A stretch of 64,000 nt of DNA from Acinetobacter sp. ANC 3929 (GCF_000369405.1 NZ_KB849999.1:1-64000), one strand, 5' to 3'; counted from the stretch's first letter, positions 33,817 through 45,975 are shown. Program-made: numbers and translations. Notes: generated by a model from the sequence alone, not told the origin.

Positions 33817-34932
33817 ATGATTGTGAACCCTATAAAACGCCGTCCAACACGTAAAATTCGCGTCGGTTCGGTGTATGTCGGTGGTGATGCCCCGATCAGT
33901 GTTCAAAGTATGACGAATACTGAAACCTGTGATGTCGATGCAACTGTCGCGCAGATCCAGCGTTGTGCAGATGCAGGCGCAGATATCATGCGTGTTTCTG
34001 TCCCTTCGATGGAGGCGGCAGAAGCATTTGGTGCAATTCGTAGACGTGTGACTGTTCCTTTAGTTGCAGATATTCATTTTGATCATCGTATTGCACTTGC
34101 TGTTGCAGATTACGGTGCAGATTGTTTGCGTATCAATCCGGGGAATATTGGTTCGGATCAGAAAGTACGTGAAGTGGTTGCTGCGGCAAAACATCATGGT
34201 ATTTCGATTCGTATCGGTGTGAATGCGGGTTCATTAGAAAAAGATTTACAAGTGAAATATGGCGAGCCAACAGGACAAGCTTTGCTTGAGTCTGCTATGC
34301 GCCATATTGATATTCTTGATCGTTTAGATTTTCATGAATTCAAAGTCAGTGTAAAAGCATCGAATGTGTTTTTAACCATGGATGCTTATCGTTTACTGTC
34401 TCAACAGATTGATAATCCGCTACATCTTGGTGTAACTGAGGCTGGGATTTACCGTACTGGTACGGTGAAGTCTGCGATTGCATTAGGTGGATTATTGATG
34501 GAAGGCATTGGTGATACCATGCGTATCTCGCTGGCTGCTGAACCAGAAGATGAAATTAAAATCGGTTTTGATATTTTAAAATCGTTGGGCTTACGCTCAA
34601 ACGGCATTAACTTTATTGCGTGCCCAAGCTGCTCACGTCAAGAATTCAACGTAATTCAAGTGATGCAAGCATTGGAAGAGCGTTTAGAAGATATCCGTAC
34701 CCCGATGGATTTGTCTGTGATCGGGTGTAAAGTGAATGGTCCTGGTGAAGCCAAAGAAGCTGATATCGGGATTGTAGGAGCAGCTCCTCGTTCACTGGTC
34801 TATCGTAATGGTGAAAAGAGCCATTTGATCGACACAAATCAGTTGGTTGATGAAATTGAAACAATGGTTCGTCAACGTGTTCAAGAGCTTGAAGAAGCAA
34901 AATCCAAAGAAATTATTCGTAGTTCATCATGA
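33817..34932 (+). CDS. ispG: 4-hydroxy-3-methylbut-2-enyl-diphosphate synthase
   Basis: IspG carries out the penultimate step of the MEP isoprenoid route with a 4Fe-4S cluster. [21 protein letters not shown] and the cluster motif CPSCSRQEF, with a third Cys in [10 protein letters not shown], are visible. The stop overlaps the start of hisS (ATGA). Confidence 0.97.
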   Translation: MIVNPIKRRPTRKIRVGSVYVGGDAPISVQSMTNTETCDVDATVAQIQRCADAGADIMRVSVPSMEAAEAFGAIRRRVTVPLVADIHFDHRIALAVADYGADCLRINPGNIGSDQKVREVVAAAKHHGISIRIGVNAGSLEKDLQVKYGEPTGQALLESAMRHIDILDRLDFHEFKVSVKASNVFLTMDAYRLLSQQIDNPLHLGVTEAGIYRTGTVKSAIALGGLLMEGIGDTMRISLAAEPEDEIKIGFDILKSLGLRSNGINFIACPSCSRQEFNVIQVMQALEERLEDIRTPMDLSVIGCKVNGPGEAKEADIGIVGAAPRSLVYRNGEKSHLIDTNQLVDEIETMVRQRVQELEEAKSKEIIRSSS

Positions 34933-36221
34933 GTTCAATCGTCGCTATCAAAGGTTTTAATGACATCCTTCCAACGCAAACTGCGGCTTGGAGAAGTCTG
35001 GAACAACAACTTGCATCTCTGATGGATGCGTATGGTTATCAACAGATCCGTTTACCGATCGTTGAGCAAACTGGTTTATTCAAACGTGCTATTGGTGATG
35101 CGACCGATATCGTTGAAAAAGAAATGTATACCTTTTTCGACAAAGGTAATCCACCTGAATCACTTACGCTACGTCCAGAAGGGACCGCAGGTTGTGTACG
35201 TGCGTTGCTTGAACATAATTTGTTGCGTGGCGCGACACCGCGTGTGTGGTATATGGGACCTATGTTCCGTTATGAAAAACCGCAAAAAGGCCGTTACCGT
35301 CAGTTCCACCAGTTCGGTGTCGAAACGTTTGGTGTGGCAACGCCAGATATCGATGCAGAGTTAATTCTACTCACAGCGCGTTTGTGGAAGCGTATAGGGA
35401 TTGCTGACAAGGTTCAACTTGAGTTGAATACCTTAGGCGAAACCGATGAGCGTACAGAATACCGTGCAGCATTAGTTGAGTTTTTAAACCAACACAAAGA
35501 TGCGTTGGATGAAGACTCTCAGCGTCGTTTAACTACCAATCCATTGCGTATTTTGGATTCTAAGATTGAATCGACTCAAAAGATTTTGGAAAATGCACCG
35601 AAGTTGCATGATTTCCTTAAAGAAGATTCAATCAATCACTTCCAGCAATTGCAGCAATATTTAACCGATGCTGGTATTGAGTTTGTGATTAACCAAAAGT
35701 TAGTGCGTGGTCTGGACTACTACAACAAAACTGTATTTGAATGGACCACCACGATGTTGGGTTCACAAGGTACGGTGTGTGCGGGTGGTCGCTATGATGG
35801 TTTGGTTGGCCAGTTGAAAGGTAAAGCAGATCAGTCTGTACCAGCAGTTGGTTTTGCGATGGGGATGGAGCGTTTGCTACTGTTGCTTGAGCAAGTTGAA
35901 CAAACCAAAGATGTCCGTGATTGCGAAATTTTCTTGTTGGCTGAACCTGCTTACCAAGCCAAGGCATTGATCTTGGCAGAGCAAATTCGTGACCAATTGG
36001 AAGTGGCAAATAGCTCGATTCGTTTGAAAACTGGATCACAAGGCAGCATGAAAAGCCAAATGAAAAAGGCGGATCAGTCTGGTGCAACCTATGCGGTTAT
36101 TTTGGGTGAGCGTGAGTGGGAATCTCAACAGCTTCTCGTAAAAGAACTTGCAACGGCTGAACAGTCGCAAGTTGCTTTAGCTGAACTGACGTCATTTTTT
36201 ATCGAAAAATTTAAACAATAA
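34929..36221 (+). CDS. hisS: histidyl-tRNA synthetase
   Basis: A class II synthetase with [14 protein letters not shown], motif 2 around [21 protein letters not shown], the histidine motifs [15 protein letters not shown] and GGRYDGLV, motif 3 GFAMGMERL, and a C-terminal anticodon-binding domain. The length (430 aa) is normal. It is translationally coupled to ispG. Confidence 0.98.
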   Translation: MSSIVAIKGFNDILPTQTAAWRSLEQQLASLMDAYGYQQIRLPIVEQTGLFKRAIGDATDIVEKEMYTFFDKGNPPESLTLRPEGTAGCVRALLEHNLLRGATPRVWYMGPMFRYEKPQKGRYRQFHQFGVETFGVATPDIDAELILLTARLWKRIGIADKVQLELNTLGETDERTEYRAALVEFLNQHKDALDEDSQRRLTTNPLRILDSKIESTQKILENAPKLHDFLKEDSINHFQQLQQYLTDAGIEFVINQKLVRGLDYYNKTVFEWTTTMLGSQGTVCAGGRYDGLVGQLKGKADQSVPAVGFAMGMERLLLLLEQVEQTKDVRDCEIFLLAEPAYQAKALILAEQIRDQLEVANSSIRLKTGSQGSMKSQMKKADQSGATYAVILGEREWESQQLLVKELATAEQSQVALAELTSFFIEKFKQ

Positions 36222-36250
36222 ATTGCAAAATTTAGGAAAAGGACAATCAC

Positions 36251-36949
36251 ATGAGTTTAAGTGATGATGAACAACTCGACAGTTTAAAGTCGTTTGCCAA
36301 AAAATATGGTTCTGCAATGATTAGCGGAATTCTCATTGCCTTGATTGCCTTTTTCGGCTGGGAATATTGGCAAAAGAAAAATCTTGCTGAAGCCCAGAAC
36401 CAAACCGCAAAGGTACAAAAGTTGATGGATGAGGCAAAAGCTGCATCAGGTCAACCGAATGCCTTTGCAAGCTTATCTGAAACAGCTGATAAAATTGTGA
36501 AAGATGATGCAGACTCTGCTCAAGCGATTCAAACACAATTTATCATGGCGAAACTTGCTTATGACAAGCAAGATTATGCTGCGGCTGAAAAAGCCTTGAA
36601 GAAAGTTGAAAATTCAAAGGTGAAAGATGCTGGTTTGCTGCAAATTGTTAAAATACGTTTAGCTGATACGCAATTGGCGCAAAGCAAATACGATGAAGCT
36701 TTGAAAACCTTATCAAGCGTGACTGATCCAGCATTTAAAGCAACGGCAGAAGAGCTACGCGGTGATATTTTTGTTGCGAAAAAAGACAACGCATCTGCAC
36801 GTAAAGCGTATCAAAGTGCGTGGGATAATTTGCTCGAACGTAAACAAGAGCGTCAGCTTTTACAAATTAAACTCGAAAGTGTTGGCGTTTTAGTAGATGA
36901 TCCTGAGTTTGAGCGCCCGATCTTAGATACCAAAGTGGATGAGTCTTAA
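36251..36949 (+). CDS. yfgM: YfgM-type tetratricopeptide protein
   Basis: One N-terminal membrane segment (AMISGILIALIAFFGWEYW) is preceded by a short cytoplasmic part DDEQLDSLKSFAKKYG. The periplasmic part has TPR-like helices (KLAYDKQDYAAAEKALKKVE, QSKYDEALKTLSS). YfgM is an ancillary subunit of the SecYEG translocon that works with periplasmic chaperones. Its stop and the bamB start overlap as TAATG. Confidence 0.9.
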   Translation: MSLSDDEQLDSLKSFAKKYGSAMISGILIALIAFFGWEYWQKKNLAEAQNQTAKVQKLMDEAKAASGQPNAFASLSETADKIVKDDADSAQAIQTQFIMAKLAYDKQDYAAAEKALKKVENSKVKDAGLLQIVKIRLADTQLAQSKYDEALKTLSSVTDPAFKATAEELRGDIFVAKKDNASARKAYQSAWDNLLERKQERQLLQIKLESVGVLVDDPEFERPILDTKVDES

Positions 36950-38091
36950 TGCAGAATAAACTAAAACTACCTTTGGCAATTGCAATTGCTTCAGCTTTAT
37001 TGGTTGGTTGTTCAAGCAATAAAGTAAAAGAAGTCAAACCAAATCCATTGCCAAAAATCACGCAAGAACAAAGTTTAAACCTTGTGTTTTCACAAAGTGT
37101 TTCGTCGACCAATGCCGCTGAAGCTTTACGCCTACAGTTGGACACCGACAATGGTGTAGTTTTTGCGATTGATCCTGATGGTCAGGTGTCTGCGTACAAA
37201 GGTAAAGAACGTCTTTGGAAAAGTAAAATTACCAAACAAGAACTCACTGCTGGTGTAGAAGCGGGTGAAGGGATTGTAGTCAGTGGTAATCGTAAAGGTC
37301 AGTTATTTGCTTTAGACCAAGCGACTGGCGAGCAAAAATGGACAGCGAAACTGTCTGGGGCAATTTTGTCTCCATCCCTGATCCAGTCTGGTCGTGTCAT
37401 TACCATTGCCAATGACGGTACGGTATTTGCGCATGATGCAGTGACAGGACAACAAGTTTGGGCATATAAACTGCCAAATGTACAATTCAGTTTGCGTGGA
37501 CAGCCAGCACCAGTTCGTTTAGATGAGCGTACTGTACTGATTGGTTCTGCCAATGCCTATGTGTATGCCTTGGATATCATCAGTGGTGTACCGCGTTTCC
37601 AACGTCGTGTCGCGATCAGTGAAGGTCGTTCAGATATCCAGCGTTTGGTGGATGTTGTGGGTGATCCAGTTGTTTCAGGACAATATTTGGTGACGACTAG
37701 CTTCCAAGGCCAAGTGACTGTGACAGATCTTGCAACGCAACGTGTCGTGTGGAGTGAGGATGCGAGCAGTACCAATAGTGCTGAAGTGGCTGATGATAAA
37801 GTCTATGTTACAACGACTGACGGTAAATTGAATGCTTATAATTTAGCGACAGGTGAGTTGGTTTGGCAAAATGAAGAGTTGCTGAATCGTAAGCTCAGCA
37901 ATCCTGTGATGTTAGGACTAAACCTTGTCGTGGGTGATTTGGATGGTGTGATTCATCTGATTAATCCAGCCTCAGGTAAGCTCATTGGCCGTGCTAAAAC
38001 CAGTGGTGAAGTGCGTTCATTACGCGTGATTGACAATCAACTTTATGTTGCGACGCGTAAAGGTGCATTAAGCATTTGGCAGAATCGTTAA
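36949..38091 (+). CDS. bamB: outer membrane protein assembly factor BamB
   Basis: A lipoprotein with lipobox LLVGC (Cys about residue 21) and an eight-bladed propeller of PQQ-like repeats, e.g. GQLFALDQATGEQKWTAKL and VFAHDAVTGQQVWAYKL. BamB is part of the BAM complex that inserts beta-barrels. It ends the rlmN-bamB operon. Confidence 0.95.
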   Translation: MQNKLKLPLAIAIASALLVGCSSNKVKEVKPNPLPKITQEQSLNLVFSQSVSSTNAAEALRLQLDTDNGVVFAIDPDGQVSAYKGKERLWKSKITKQELTAGVEAGEGIVVSGNRKGQLFALDQATGEQKWTAKLSGAILSPSLIQSGRVITIANDGTVFAHDAVTGQQVWAYKLPNVQFSLRGQPAPVRLDERTVLIGSANAYVYALDIISGVPRFQRRVAISEGRSDIQRLVDVVGDPVVSGQYLVTTSFQGQVTVTDLATQRVVWSEDASSTNSAEVADDKVYVTTTDGKLNAYNLATGELVWQNEELLNRKLSNPVMLGLNLVVGDLDGVIHLINPASGKLIGRAKTSGEVRSLRVIDNQLYVATRKGALSIWQNR

Positions 38092-38144
38092 TTTTTCCTA
38101 AATGTGGTAAAATTAAAACAGCGAATTGCACTTTTAACAAATTC

Positions 38145-38180
38145 TTCGGGGTATTTGTCAGACAAATCCCCGAATTTTTA
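38145..38180 (+). terminator. Terminator after bamB
   Basis: TTCGGGGTATTTG (38145-38157) pairs with CAAATCCCCGAA (38163-38174), one bulged T, followed by TTTTTA. Confidence 0.9.
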
Positions 38181-38265
38181 TTATGATCATTTGATCACCA
38201 AAATCTTCCCTACAGTTTCTGATACGATGTCATCAATGATGGCTCGTCTGAATTAAGGTTAATTT

Positions 38266-39675
38266 ATGAAACCCGTTATTGCGCTCATTGGTCGACCAAA
38301 CGTCGGAAAATCAACGCTATTTAACCAAATCACCAAAAGTCGTGATGCTTTGGTTGCCGATTTTGCTGGTTTAACCCGTGACCGTAAATATGGTGATGCT
38401 GTTTTTCAAAATAAGTCATTCATTGTTGTCGATACGGGTGGTATCGGTGAGAATGAAGGTGGTATTGACTCGTACATGGCTGAGCAGTCGAAAACTGCGA
38501 TTCATGAAGCAGATATCATTGTTTTTGTTGTGGACGCGCGTGCTGGCCTATTAGCATCAGATGAACAAATTGCACGTGAACTACGTACGCTAGGTAAGAA
38601 AGTTTACTTGGTTGCCAACAAGGTGGACGGTGTTCATGCTGAGGCTGCGTTGGTTGAGTTCTACAAGCTCGGTATGGGTGAACCCTTACAAGTTGCTGCA
38701 AGTCACGGACGTGGCGTACAGCAAATGCTTGAAGATGTTTTGGCTGAAGTTCCTGAAGATGAAAATCCAGAAGAACATGACAAGGCGACTGGTTTACGTT
38801 TGGCGATTATTGGCCGTCCGAATGTCGGTAAATCGACGTTGGTTAACCGTTTGTTGGGTGAAGACCGTGTGGTTGCATTTGACCAGCCAGGAACAACCCG
38901 TGATTCGATTTACATCCCGTTTGAACGTGATGGACGTCAATATACGTTAATTGATACCGCAGGTGTGCGTCGTAAAGGCAAAGTAGAGGAAATGATTGAG
39001 AAATTCTCAATTGTGAAAACCCTACAAGCCATTAAAGATGCACATGTCATCGTGGTGGTACTTGATGCCCGTGAAGGGGTGGTCGAACAAGATTTACATT
39101 TGATTGGTTATGCGCTTGAAGCGGGTCGTGCCATGGTGATTGCGATCAACAAATGGGATAACATGACCGAGTATGATCGTAAGCAATGTAAGTTGGATGT
39201 TGATCGCCGTTTTGACTTTATTCCTTGGGCCAAAGTGCATTTAATTTCAGCATTGCATGGTACTGGCGTCGGAGAAATGTACCCAACCATCCACCGTGCC
39301 TATGATTCATCGCATTTAAAAGTTTCTCCTGCGAAACTCACTCAGATCTTGAATGATGCAACTGAGGCGCATCAACCGCCGATGATCGGTGGTAAGCGTA
39401 TCAAAATGCGTTATGCGCACATGGGCGGACAAAATCCACCAACGATCGTGATTCACGGGAATAAGGTAGACAAAACGCCTGCGGATTATCGTCGTTATCT
39501 GGAGAATGTGTTCCGTAAAGTCTACAAACTGGAAGGAACGCCCGTGCGTGTTGATTTCAAAACGTCTGAAAATCCATTTGAAGGACGCAAGTCGCAAGTG
39601 GATGAACGCGTTGCAGCACGTAAACGTCGTTATGTACAGAAATTCAAAAAAGCAGAAAAGAAATTCAAGCGTTAA
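38266..39675 (+). CDS. der: ribosome-associated GTPase Der (EngA)
   Basis: Der has two GTPase domains in tandem and a KH-like C-terminal domain and assists 50S assembly. Both P-loops are seen as GRPNVGKST (residues about 8 and 183), with DTGG and DTAG G3 motifs and NKVD and NKWD G4 motifs. The tail is basic ([17 protein letters not shown]). A separate transcription unit with its own terminator. Confidence 0.98.
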   Translation: MKPVIALIGRPNVGKSTLFNQITKSRDALVADFAGLTRDRKYGDAVFQNKSFIVVDTGGIGENEGGIDSYMAEQSKTAIHEADIIVFVVDARAGLLASDEQIARELRTLGKKVYLVANKVDGVHAEAALVEFYKLGMGEPLQVAASHGRGVQQMLEDVLAEVPEDENPEEHDKATGLRLAIIGRPNVGKSTLVNRLLGEDRVVAFDQPGTTRDSIYIPFERDGRQYTLIDTAGVRRKGKVEEMIEKFSIVKTLQAIKDAHVIVVVLDAREGVVEQDLHLIGYALEAGRAMVIAINKWDNMTEYDRKQCKLDVDRRFDFIPWAKVHLISALHGTGVGEMYPTIHRAYDSSHLKVSPAKLTQILNDATEAHQPPMIGGKRIKMRYAHMGGQNPPTIVIHGNKVDKTPADYRRYLENVFRKVYKLEGTPVRVDFKTSENPFEGRKSQVDERVAARKRRYVQKFKKAEKKFKR

Positions 39676-39690
39676 GCTGATCTTGATGCC

Positions 39691-39722
39691 AAAAGCCCAA
39701 AGTTTGCTTTGGGCTTTTTTAT
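39691..39722 (+). terminator. Terminator of der
   Basis: AAAAGCCCAAAG (39691-39702) and CTTTGGGCTTTT (39707-39718) form a 12-bp perfect stem with a TTTG loop and T run. Confidence 0.92.
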
Positions 39723-39742
39723 ATCAAAGGAGAGGGGGAGTG

Positions 39743-40393
39743 GTGACACGTCAAATTGAAATCCATGTTCAGGCATTGGCTCAACTCCTTGAACGAAGTA
39801 AAACGGATTTTGCCGATTTAAGTAGCTTTAACCATTATAAAAAAGAGCAAATCAAACAGTATCGTAATGTTCTTTTAGCCGAGCGGCTGCATTGCCCAGT
39901 TGAGGCATTAAGCTTTTCAAAACATGAATATGGGAAGCCTTTTTTAAGTTCTCATCTGTTGCATTTTAACCATACGCATAGTCAGCTGTATTATGTATTG
40001 GCGATGAGTGAACGGGTAAAAGATCTTGGTGTTGATGTCGAGGAACTTGATCGTAAAGTACGCTTTGATGCTTTGGCACAACATGCTTTTCATGCCGAGG
40101 AATATCAAACTTGGCAGCAGCAAGATCAAGATCCTGAATATTGGTTACGGGTTTGGACCACCAAAGAAGCAGTATTAAAAGCATCGGGTTTGGGGATTCG
40201 TTTGGATCTCAATAGCTTAAATACTCAAGTTCATCCATCCAATCATGGAGGCATGTGTTCTCATCCTTTGATTGGTAGTTTTGCGTATCAGAATTTTATT
40301 TTAAATCAGAAGATTGTACTGACAGTGGCATGGCGGGCAGAGCAGTCCTGTCGTGGTTTTCAGTTTCCTCAGATCCAGATTATTCAGCACTAG
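39743..40393 (+). CDS. 4'-phosphopantetheinyl transferase (Sfp type)
   Basis: The protein transfers phosphopantetheine from CoA to a carrier protein. Diagnostic segments are LGVDVEELDR (Mg-binding Asp/Glu) and WLRVWTTKEAVLKASGLG. The long upstream reading frame overlaps der by 170 bases, so I start at GTG 39743, with AGGAGAGGGGGAG just before it; GTG 39740 is the alternative. Length (216 aa) fits the Sfp/EntD type. No carrier-protein or peptide synthetase gene is nearby, so the target is unknown. Confidence 0.87.
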   Translation: MTRQIEIHVQALAQLLERSKTDFADLSSFNHYKKEQIKQYRNVLLAERLHCPVEALSFSKHEYGKPFLSSHLLHFNHTHSQLYYVLAMSERVKDLGVDVEELDRKVRFDALAQHAFHAEEYQTWQQQDQDPEYWLRVWTTKEAVLKASGLGIRLDLNSLNTQVHPSNHGGMCSHPLIGSFAYQNFILNQKIVLTVAWRAEQSCRGFQFPQIQIIQH

Positions 40394-40430
40394 TCATAAT
40401 CCAAATTTTCATTATTCAATTGTCCTAAAT

Positions 40431-40462
40431 AAAAAATGCCAGCTTTTCGCTGGCATTCTGTT
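40431..40462. terminator. Bidirectional terminator
   Basis: AATGCCAGC (40435-40443) and GCTGGCATT (40449-40457), with an A run to the left, lie between the convergent phosphopantetheinyl transferase and secF genes. Confidence 0.87.
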
Positions 40463-40484
40463 TGAGTTAAAAGATATACAAGAT

Positions 40485-41453
40485 TTAAGGAATCTCTTCT
40501 TCTTCAAACTCAGGTTTAACCTGAACAATAAAGTCCTGACGATTCAGACCGCGCCATAATGCGAATGCAGTACCGATATAGATCGATGAGTAGGTACCAA
40601 CAAAGATACCGACAAACATGGCCATAGAGAACCAGTGTAAGCCATCACCGCCTAAGAACATCATGGCAAGGACCACGAGTAATAAGGTCATCGAGGTATG
40701 AATGGTACGACGTAAAGTTTCTGTCAGCGCGATGTCCACGATTTCACGTGGAGTCGCGCCACGAATCTTACGGAAGTTCTCACGGATACGGTCCGAAACA
40801 ACGATGTTATCGTTGAGCGAGAAACCAATGACTGCAAGCACAGCCGCTAATACGGTTAAGTCGAATGGCCATTGGAACAGCGCAAAGGCACCAAAAATGA
40901 TGATAATGTCATGGAATAATGACATTACAGCGCCGACAGCCATTTTAAATTCAAAGCGAATAGTGACGTAGATCAACATCAGGATCAATGCCAGTGCAAC
41001 AGCACCCGCAGAGCGTACATACAGCTCGTTACCTACAGCACCGCCCACAGCATCGACCTTATGGACTTCTACTGTGTTATTTGGCAATTGCACTGCTTTG
41101 GTAATGCTATTGCTCAGGTCTTCTACATTGAGGTCTTCTTGTACTGGCATACGCACGATGAGGTCAGTACTACTTCCTAAAGTTTGTACCACAGCATCTT
41201 TAAAGCCTGCACGATCGAGTGCTTGAACTACTTGAGCAGGTTGAACTCCTTGCTTATAGTTTAATTCAGCCGAGATACCACCCGTAAAGTCTAAACCGAG
41301 GTTCAGACCTTTGGTCACAATAAAGAAGATACTGGCAATGGTAATCAGGATCGAGAAGATGGCCGCAGGTGTGGCAATCTTCATGAATGGGATGATCTTT
41401 AGATCATCTGGACGACCGTATTGCTTTGAGTCTTGTTGAGTCAGATCAGTCAT
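40485..41453 (-). CDS. secF: protein translocase subunit SecF
   Basis: A six-span membrane protein with the DFTGGISAEL motif in the first periplasmic loop and the late GFSLNDNIVVSDRIRENF and GVFVGTYSSIYIG segments. With SecD it uses the proton gradient to help move exported proteins to the periplasm. It follows secD after 10 bp. Confidence 0.97.
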   Translation of the reverse strand: MTDLTQQDSKQYGRPDDLKIIPFMKIATPAAIFSILITIASIFFIVTKGLNLGLDFTGGISAELNYKQGVQPAQVVQALDRAGFKDAVVQTLGSSTDLIVRMPVQEDLNVEDLSNSITKAVQLPNNTVEVHKVDAVGGAVGNELYVRSAGAVALALILMLIYVTIRFEFKMAVGAVMSLFHDIIIIFGAFALFQWPFDLTVLAAVLAVIGFSLNDNIVVSDRIRENFRKIRGATPREIVDIALTETLRRTIHTSMTLLLVVLAMMFLGGDGLHWFSMAMFVGIFVGTYSSIYIGTAFALWRGLNRQDFIVQVKPEFEEEEIP

Positions 41454-41463
41454 GTGAATCTCC

Positions 41464-43365
41464 TTAAATACTCAACTTGGTCAAATTACGGCGTTTGCCA
41501 TAAACGAGCTGTACGATTGCACGTGTTACTGTAATTGCAGTAAACATCGAACAAATAATACCGATCATCAAGGTGACAGCGAAGCCTTTGATCGGACCTG
41601 TACCAATCGCGAATAAAATAAACGCAACAATGAAAGTGGTTAAGTTCGAGTCAAGAATGGTGTTATAAGCTCGATCGTAACCTGCGACAATTGCCTGTTT
41701 TGGCGAGGCACCCCAGAGCATCTCTTCCCGTATTCGTTCACAGATCAGGACGTTGGCATCGACCGCCATACCAATGGTAATCACGATACCTGCAATACCT
41801 GGCAGGGTGAGCGAGGCACCAATCCAAGACATCACCGTTAAGATCATGGCAAGGTTAAATACCAAGGCAAAGTTTGCGATTAAACCGAATAAACGGAAGA
41901 ATACAACCATCCAAATTGCAACCAGCAAGAAGCCGATTTGAGTAGATAACACACCCTTATCAATGTTTTCTTGCCCCAAGCTTGGACCAACCACACGTTC
42001 TTCAACGAAGTACATTGGCGCAGCCAAAGCACCCGCACGTAGCATGAGCGCAAGTTCAGCAGCTTCTTGTGGTGAATCAAGACCGGTAATACGGAATTGT
42101 GAACCCAATACGGCTTGAATAGTTGCGGCATTGATGACCACAGATTCGGTATATGGGGTACGAACTTCAGTTTGCACACCTGTGTTTGGATCAGCAACAT
42201 AAGAGATTTTTTGTTTATTTTCGATAAACAAAACTGCCATACGTTTACCCACAGCACCACGGGTTGCATCAGCCATGAGCTTACCACCTGAAGAATCTAG
42301 GGTGATATTAACTTCTGCACCACCAGAGTCTTGGCTAAAGCCAGAACTTGCATTTTGAACACGTTCGCCCGTCAAAATACGGTTACGTTGCAACAGTAAC
42401 TGACGACCACTGTCTAAAGACTGATAAGCAAATACTTCAGTGCCTGGAGGAAGTGGTTGACCATTATATTTACCTGTATATGGATCGATATATTGATCAT
42501 TGCTGTCCGCAACTAAACGGAACTCCAAGTTCGCCGTACGACCCAAGACACGTTTTGCTTCCGCAGTATCTTGTACACCTGGTAATTCAACCACGATACG
42601 GTTACTACCTTGGGTTTGTACCAGTGCTTCTGCTACACCAAGTTCGTTAATACGGTTACGTAGCGTTGTTAAGTTTTGGTTCACTGCATAAGATTGAATT
42701 TCCTGACGACGTGCGTCGGTATAACTCAGTCTTAAAGTTGCGCCAGATGAGGTTGCAACCGCTTGTTGAGTATATTCATTACCATTACGACGTAAAAAAT
42801 CAGTCGCAGCATCACGGTCTGCATTGCTGGCAAACTGGACAGTAATGGTGTTGTTACTTAACGCAAGGTTGTTAAATTTGATTTTGTTATCACGGAATTG
42901 ACGACGCAAATCAGTCGCAGATGTTTCCATGCGTTGACTAATTGCTTTATCCATGTCGACTTCGAGCAAGAAGTGTACACCACCACGTAAGTCCAAACCG
43001 AGTTTCATCGGTTTTGCCCCAATCTTTTGCAACCATTCTGGTGTAGTCGGTGCAAGGTTGAGTGCAACAACGTAGTCTTCACCTAAATCACGTCGCAATA
43101 CTTCTTTGGCTTTTAACTGTTCTTCAGAAGAGTTTAAGCGTAATAATGCCGCGTTATTGGTAAAACTATTGTCGTGACTGCTAATGTCGGCAGTTTTTAA
43201 AATCTGCTCAGCTTTTTGCACGATGGTCTGATCAATTTTTGTGCCTGCTTTTGCGCCAGAAATTTGGACAGCAGGTTCATCTGGATACAGACTTGGAAGT
43301 GCATATAACGTACTGATCACAAGTACCACAAGGATCAGCAAATATTTCCATGCAGGGTAACGCAT
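41464..43365 (-). CDS. secD: protein translocase subunit SecD
   Basis: A 633-residue SecD with an N-terminal membrane segment, the LGLDLRGGVHFLLEVD motif, a large periplasmic head, and five C-terminal spans with GIAGIVITIGMAVDANVLI. It pairs with SecF. The order yajC-secD-secF behind tgt is the standard gammaproteobacterial block. Confidence 0.97.
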   Translation of the reverse strand: MRYPAWKYLLILVVLVISTLYALPSLYPDEPAVQISGAKAGTKIDQTIVQKAEQILKTADISSHDNSFTNNAALLRLNSSEEQLKAKEVLRRDLGEDYVVALNLAPTTPEWLQKIGAKPMKLGLDLRGGVHFLLEVDMDKAISQRMETSATDLRRQFRDNKIKFNNLALSNNTITVQFASNADRDAATDFLRRNGNEYTQQAVATSSGATLRLSYTDARRQEIQSYAVNQNLTTLRNRINELGVAEALVQTQGSNRIVVELPGVQDTAEAKRVLGRTANLEFRLVADSNDQYIDPYTGKYNGQPLPPGTEVFAYQSLDSGRQLLLQRNRILTGERVQNASSGFSQDSGGAEVNITLDSSGGKLMADATRGAVGKRMAVLFIENKQKISYVADPNTGVQTEVRTPYTESVVINAATIQAVLGSQFRITGLDSPQEAAELALMLRAGALAAPMYFVEERVVGPSLGQENIDKGVLSTQIGFLLVAIWMVVFFRLFGLIANFALVFNLAMILTVMSWIGASLTLPGIAGIVITIGMAVDANVLICERIREEMLWGASPKQAIVAGYDRAYNTILDSNLTTFIVAFILFAIGTGPIKGFAVTLMIGIICSMFTAITVTRAIVQLVYGKRRNLTKLSI

Positions 43366-43416
43366 TTGCTTTCTTCTTAAATGAAAAAGTCGTGCTGAGG
43401 CACGACTATTTTATGA

Positions 43417-43746
43417 TTAAAGGTTATTTAGTGTGCCTTCAGGTAAGACTGAAATGACACTCGCACGTTGAATTTTTACATCAACACCACGAGCAAGTTC
43501 AACTACTGCAAAGTCACCTTCAAGTTTGGTAATTCTCCCCATTAAACCACCAGCAAAGACGATTTCACTGCCCACACCCAAGCTTTCGATTAAAGAACGG
43601 TGTTCTTTGGCACGTTTTGCTTGAGGTCTCCAGATCAAGAAATAGAAGATTGCAATAAAAACAGCAATCATCAAGATGTTTGCCATCAGGCTTGGACCTT
43701 GTGCAGCCGCAGGCGCAGCGTGAGCAGTAGAGATTAAGAAGCTCAT
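43417..43746 (-). CDS. yajC: preprotein translocase accessory protein YajC
   Basis: A short protein with one membrane segment (ILMIAVFIAIFYFLIWRPQ) then the cytoplasmic SLGVGSEIVFAGGLMGRITKLEGDF domain. It associates with SecDF. It lies between tgt and secD. Confidence 0.96.
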   Translation of the reverse strand: MSFLISTAHAAPAAAQGPSLMANILMIAVFIAIFYFLIWRPQAKRAKEHRSLIESLGVGSEIVFAGGLMGRITKLEGDFAVVELARGVDVKIQRASVISVLPEGTLNNL

Positions 43747-43855
43747 TTCGTTTTCCTAAAATTAAAAAGCCAAAAAATTAACAATAAATTCCAATTCGTT
43801 TTGCAATGTACCTTGTCTTGCGATCAGGCGCAAATCTTGATGCATATACTTCACA

Positions 43856-45079
<1,224 letters not shown>

Positions 45080-45224
45080 TTATGGCGTGTAGTTCTACTA
45101 CTAAATGTAGCTGTGAATGAAATTGATAAAATTTTAATTTTCTTTTGGATAATTAAAGAAAGACATAACCTCAATATACTTTCAAGAAAAGATATCTTGT
45201 GTATAGGTAGACCTTACTTTTCAT

Positions 45225-45390
45225 AGGTGAGGAGTGTGCTCCGCAAGGTAACAAAAATCCTTTGTAGGGCTGACGGTATATCCTGAGCAGCTTCAAAGCA
45301 TCGCTTTGAAAATAGCGCAAGGCAGCCCTACCAGCGGCATCCATGCCGCTACACGATAGTGAATACCGTATGATGTAAGGGTAGTGCTTT
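45225..45390. repeat. Structured intergenic repeat upstream of tgt
   Basis: The 413-bp gap between the lemA-type gene and tgt has no credible gene. It contains nested perfect pairs: TAGGGCTG (45265-45272) with CAGCCCTA (45323-45330), enclosing TTCAAAGC (45292-45299) with GCTTTGAA (45303-45310), and an adjoining AGCGGCAT (45333-45340) with ATGCCGCT (45343-45350). It looks like a BIME or small MITE-like element. The rest of the gap is AT-rich and holds the tgt promoter region. Confidence 0.55.
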
Positions 45391-45399
45391 GCTCAATAT

Positions 45400-45975
45400 T
45401 TAAAAATTCGGTTTATAGTCAAAATTTTCAGTCGCCAGATTATCCTTAAAAGGACGAATTGCTTTCTTGGATAATGTTAGGGTATTGATCAAGTTGTTTG
45501 GAAACACTTCGATCTGGTTATTAAACAATTCCACATTGCGGTTAAAAATAGTGATTGCAGCACCGACGTTCTCGTTTTGCTCCTGAATATCATCCATCAT
45601 TTTGCTGTATAGCGCATCTGCTTTCAGTTCAGGATAATTTTCAACCACCACATTGAGGCTACGAATCAGCTCTTTGCTCATTTTCTCGATCTGTTGTAAC
45701 TGCGAAATATCCGTGTCATTCACATTCAGATTGAGAATCTGCTGGCGTAATTCAGTGACTTTTTCCAAGGTGGATTTTTCAAACTGGGTGTATTGATCCA
45801 GCGTTGCTTCCAATGCTTCTAAGGTCTTTATTTTTTGACGTTCGAAGTTAGCCACTTCTGACCACGCACGTTTGGTGGCATTAAAATATCGTACGATGTT
45901 GTTGTGAATAGAAACGCCCCATACAATCAGTATTACAAAAATCCCCAAGAAGATCAGTAAACCTGTCATCGTCAT
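45400..45975 (-). CDS. LemA family protein
   Basis: The family pattern is clear: an N-terminal membrane anchor (GLLIFLGIFVILIVWGVSI), then NNIVRYFNATKRAWSEV and a helical body with NYPELKADALYSKMMDDIQ and ENVGAAITIFNRNVELFNN. The C-terminal helices are exposed to the outside or the cytoplasm depending on topology. The function is not settled. It is paired with the membrane protein gene at 46033, a common LemA partner arrangement. Confidence 0.92.
   Translation of the reverse strand: MTMTGLLIFLGIFVILIVWGVSIHNNIVRYFNATKRAWSEVANFERQKIKTLEALEATLDQYTQFEKSTLEKVTELRQQILNLNVNDTDISQLQQIEKMSKELIRSLNVVVENYPELKADALYSKMMDDIQEQNENVGAAITIFNRNVELFNNQIEVFPNNLINTLTLSKKAIRPFKDNLATENFDYKPNF

Noticed and set aside
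39506..39742. Extended N-terminus of the phosphopantetheinyl transferase
   Set aside because: It is the out-of-frame reading of the der 3' end and its terminator. A strong ribosome site precedes GTG 39743.
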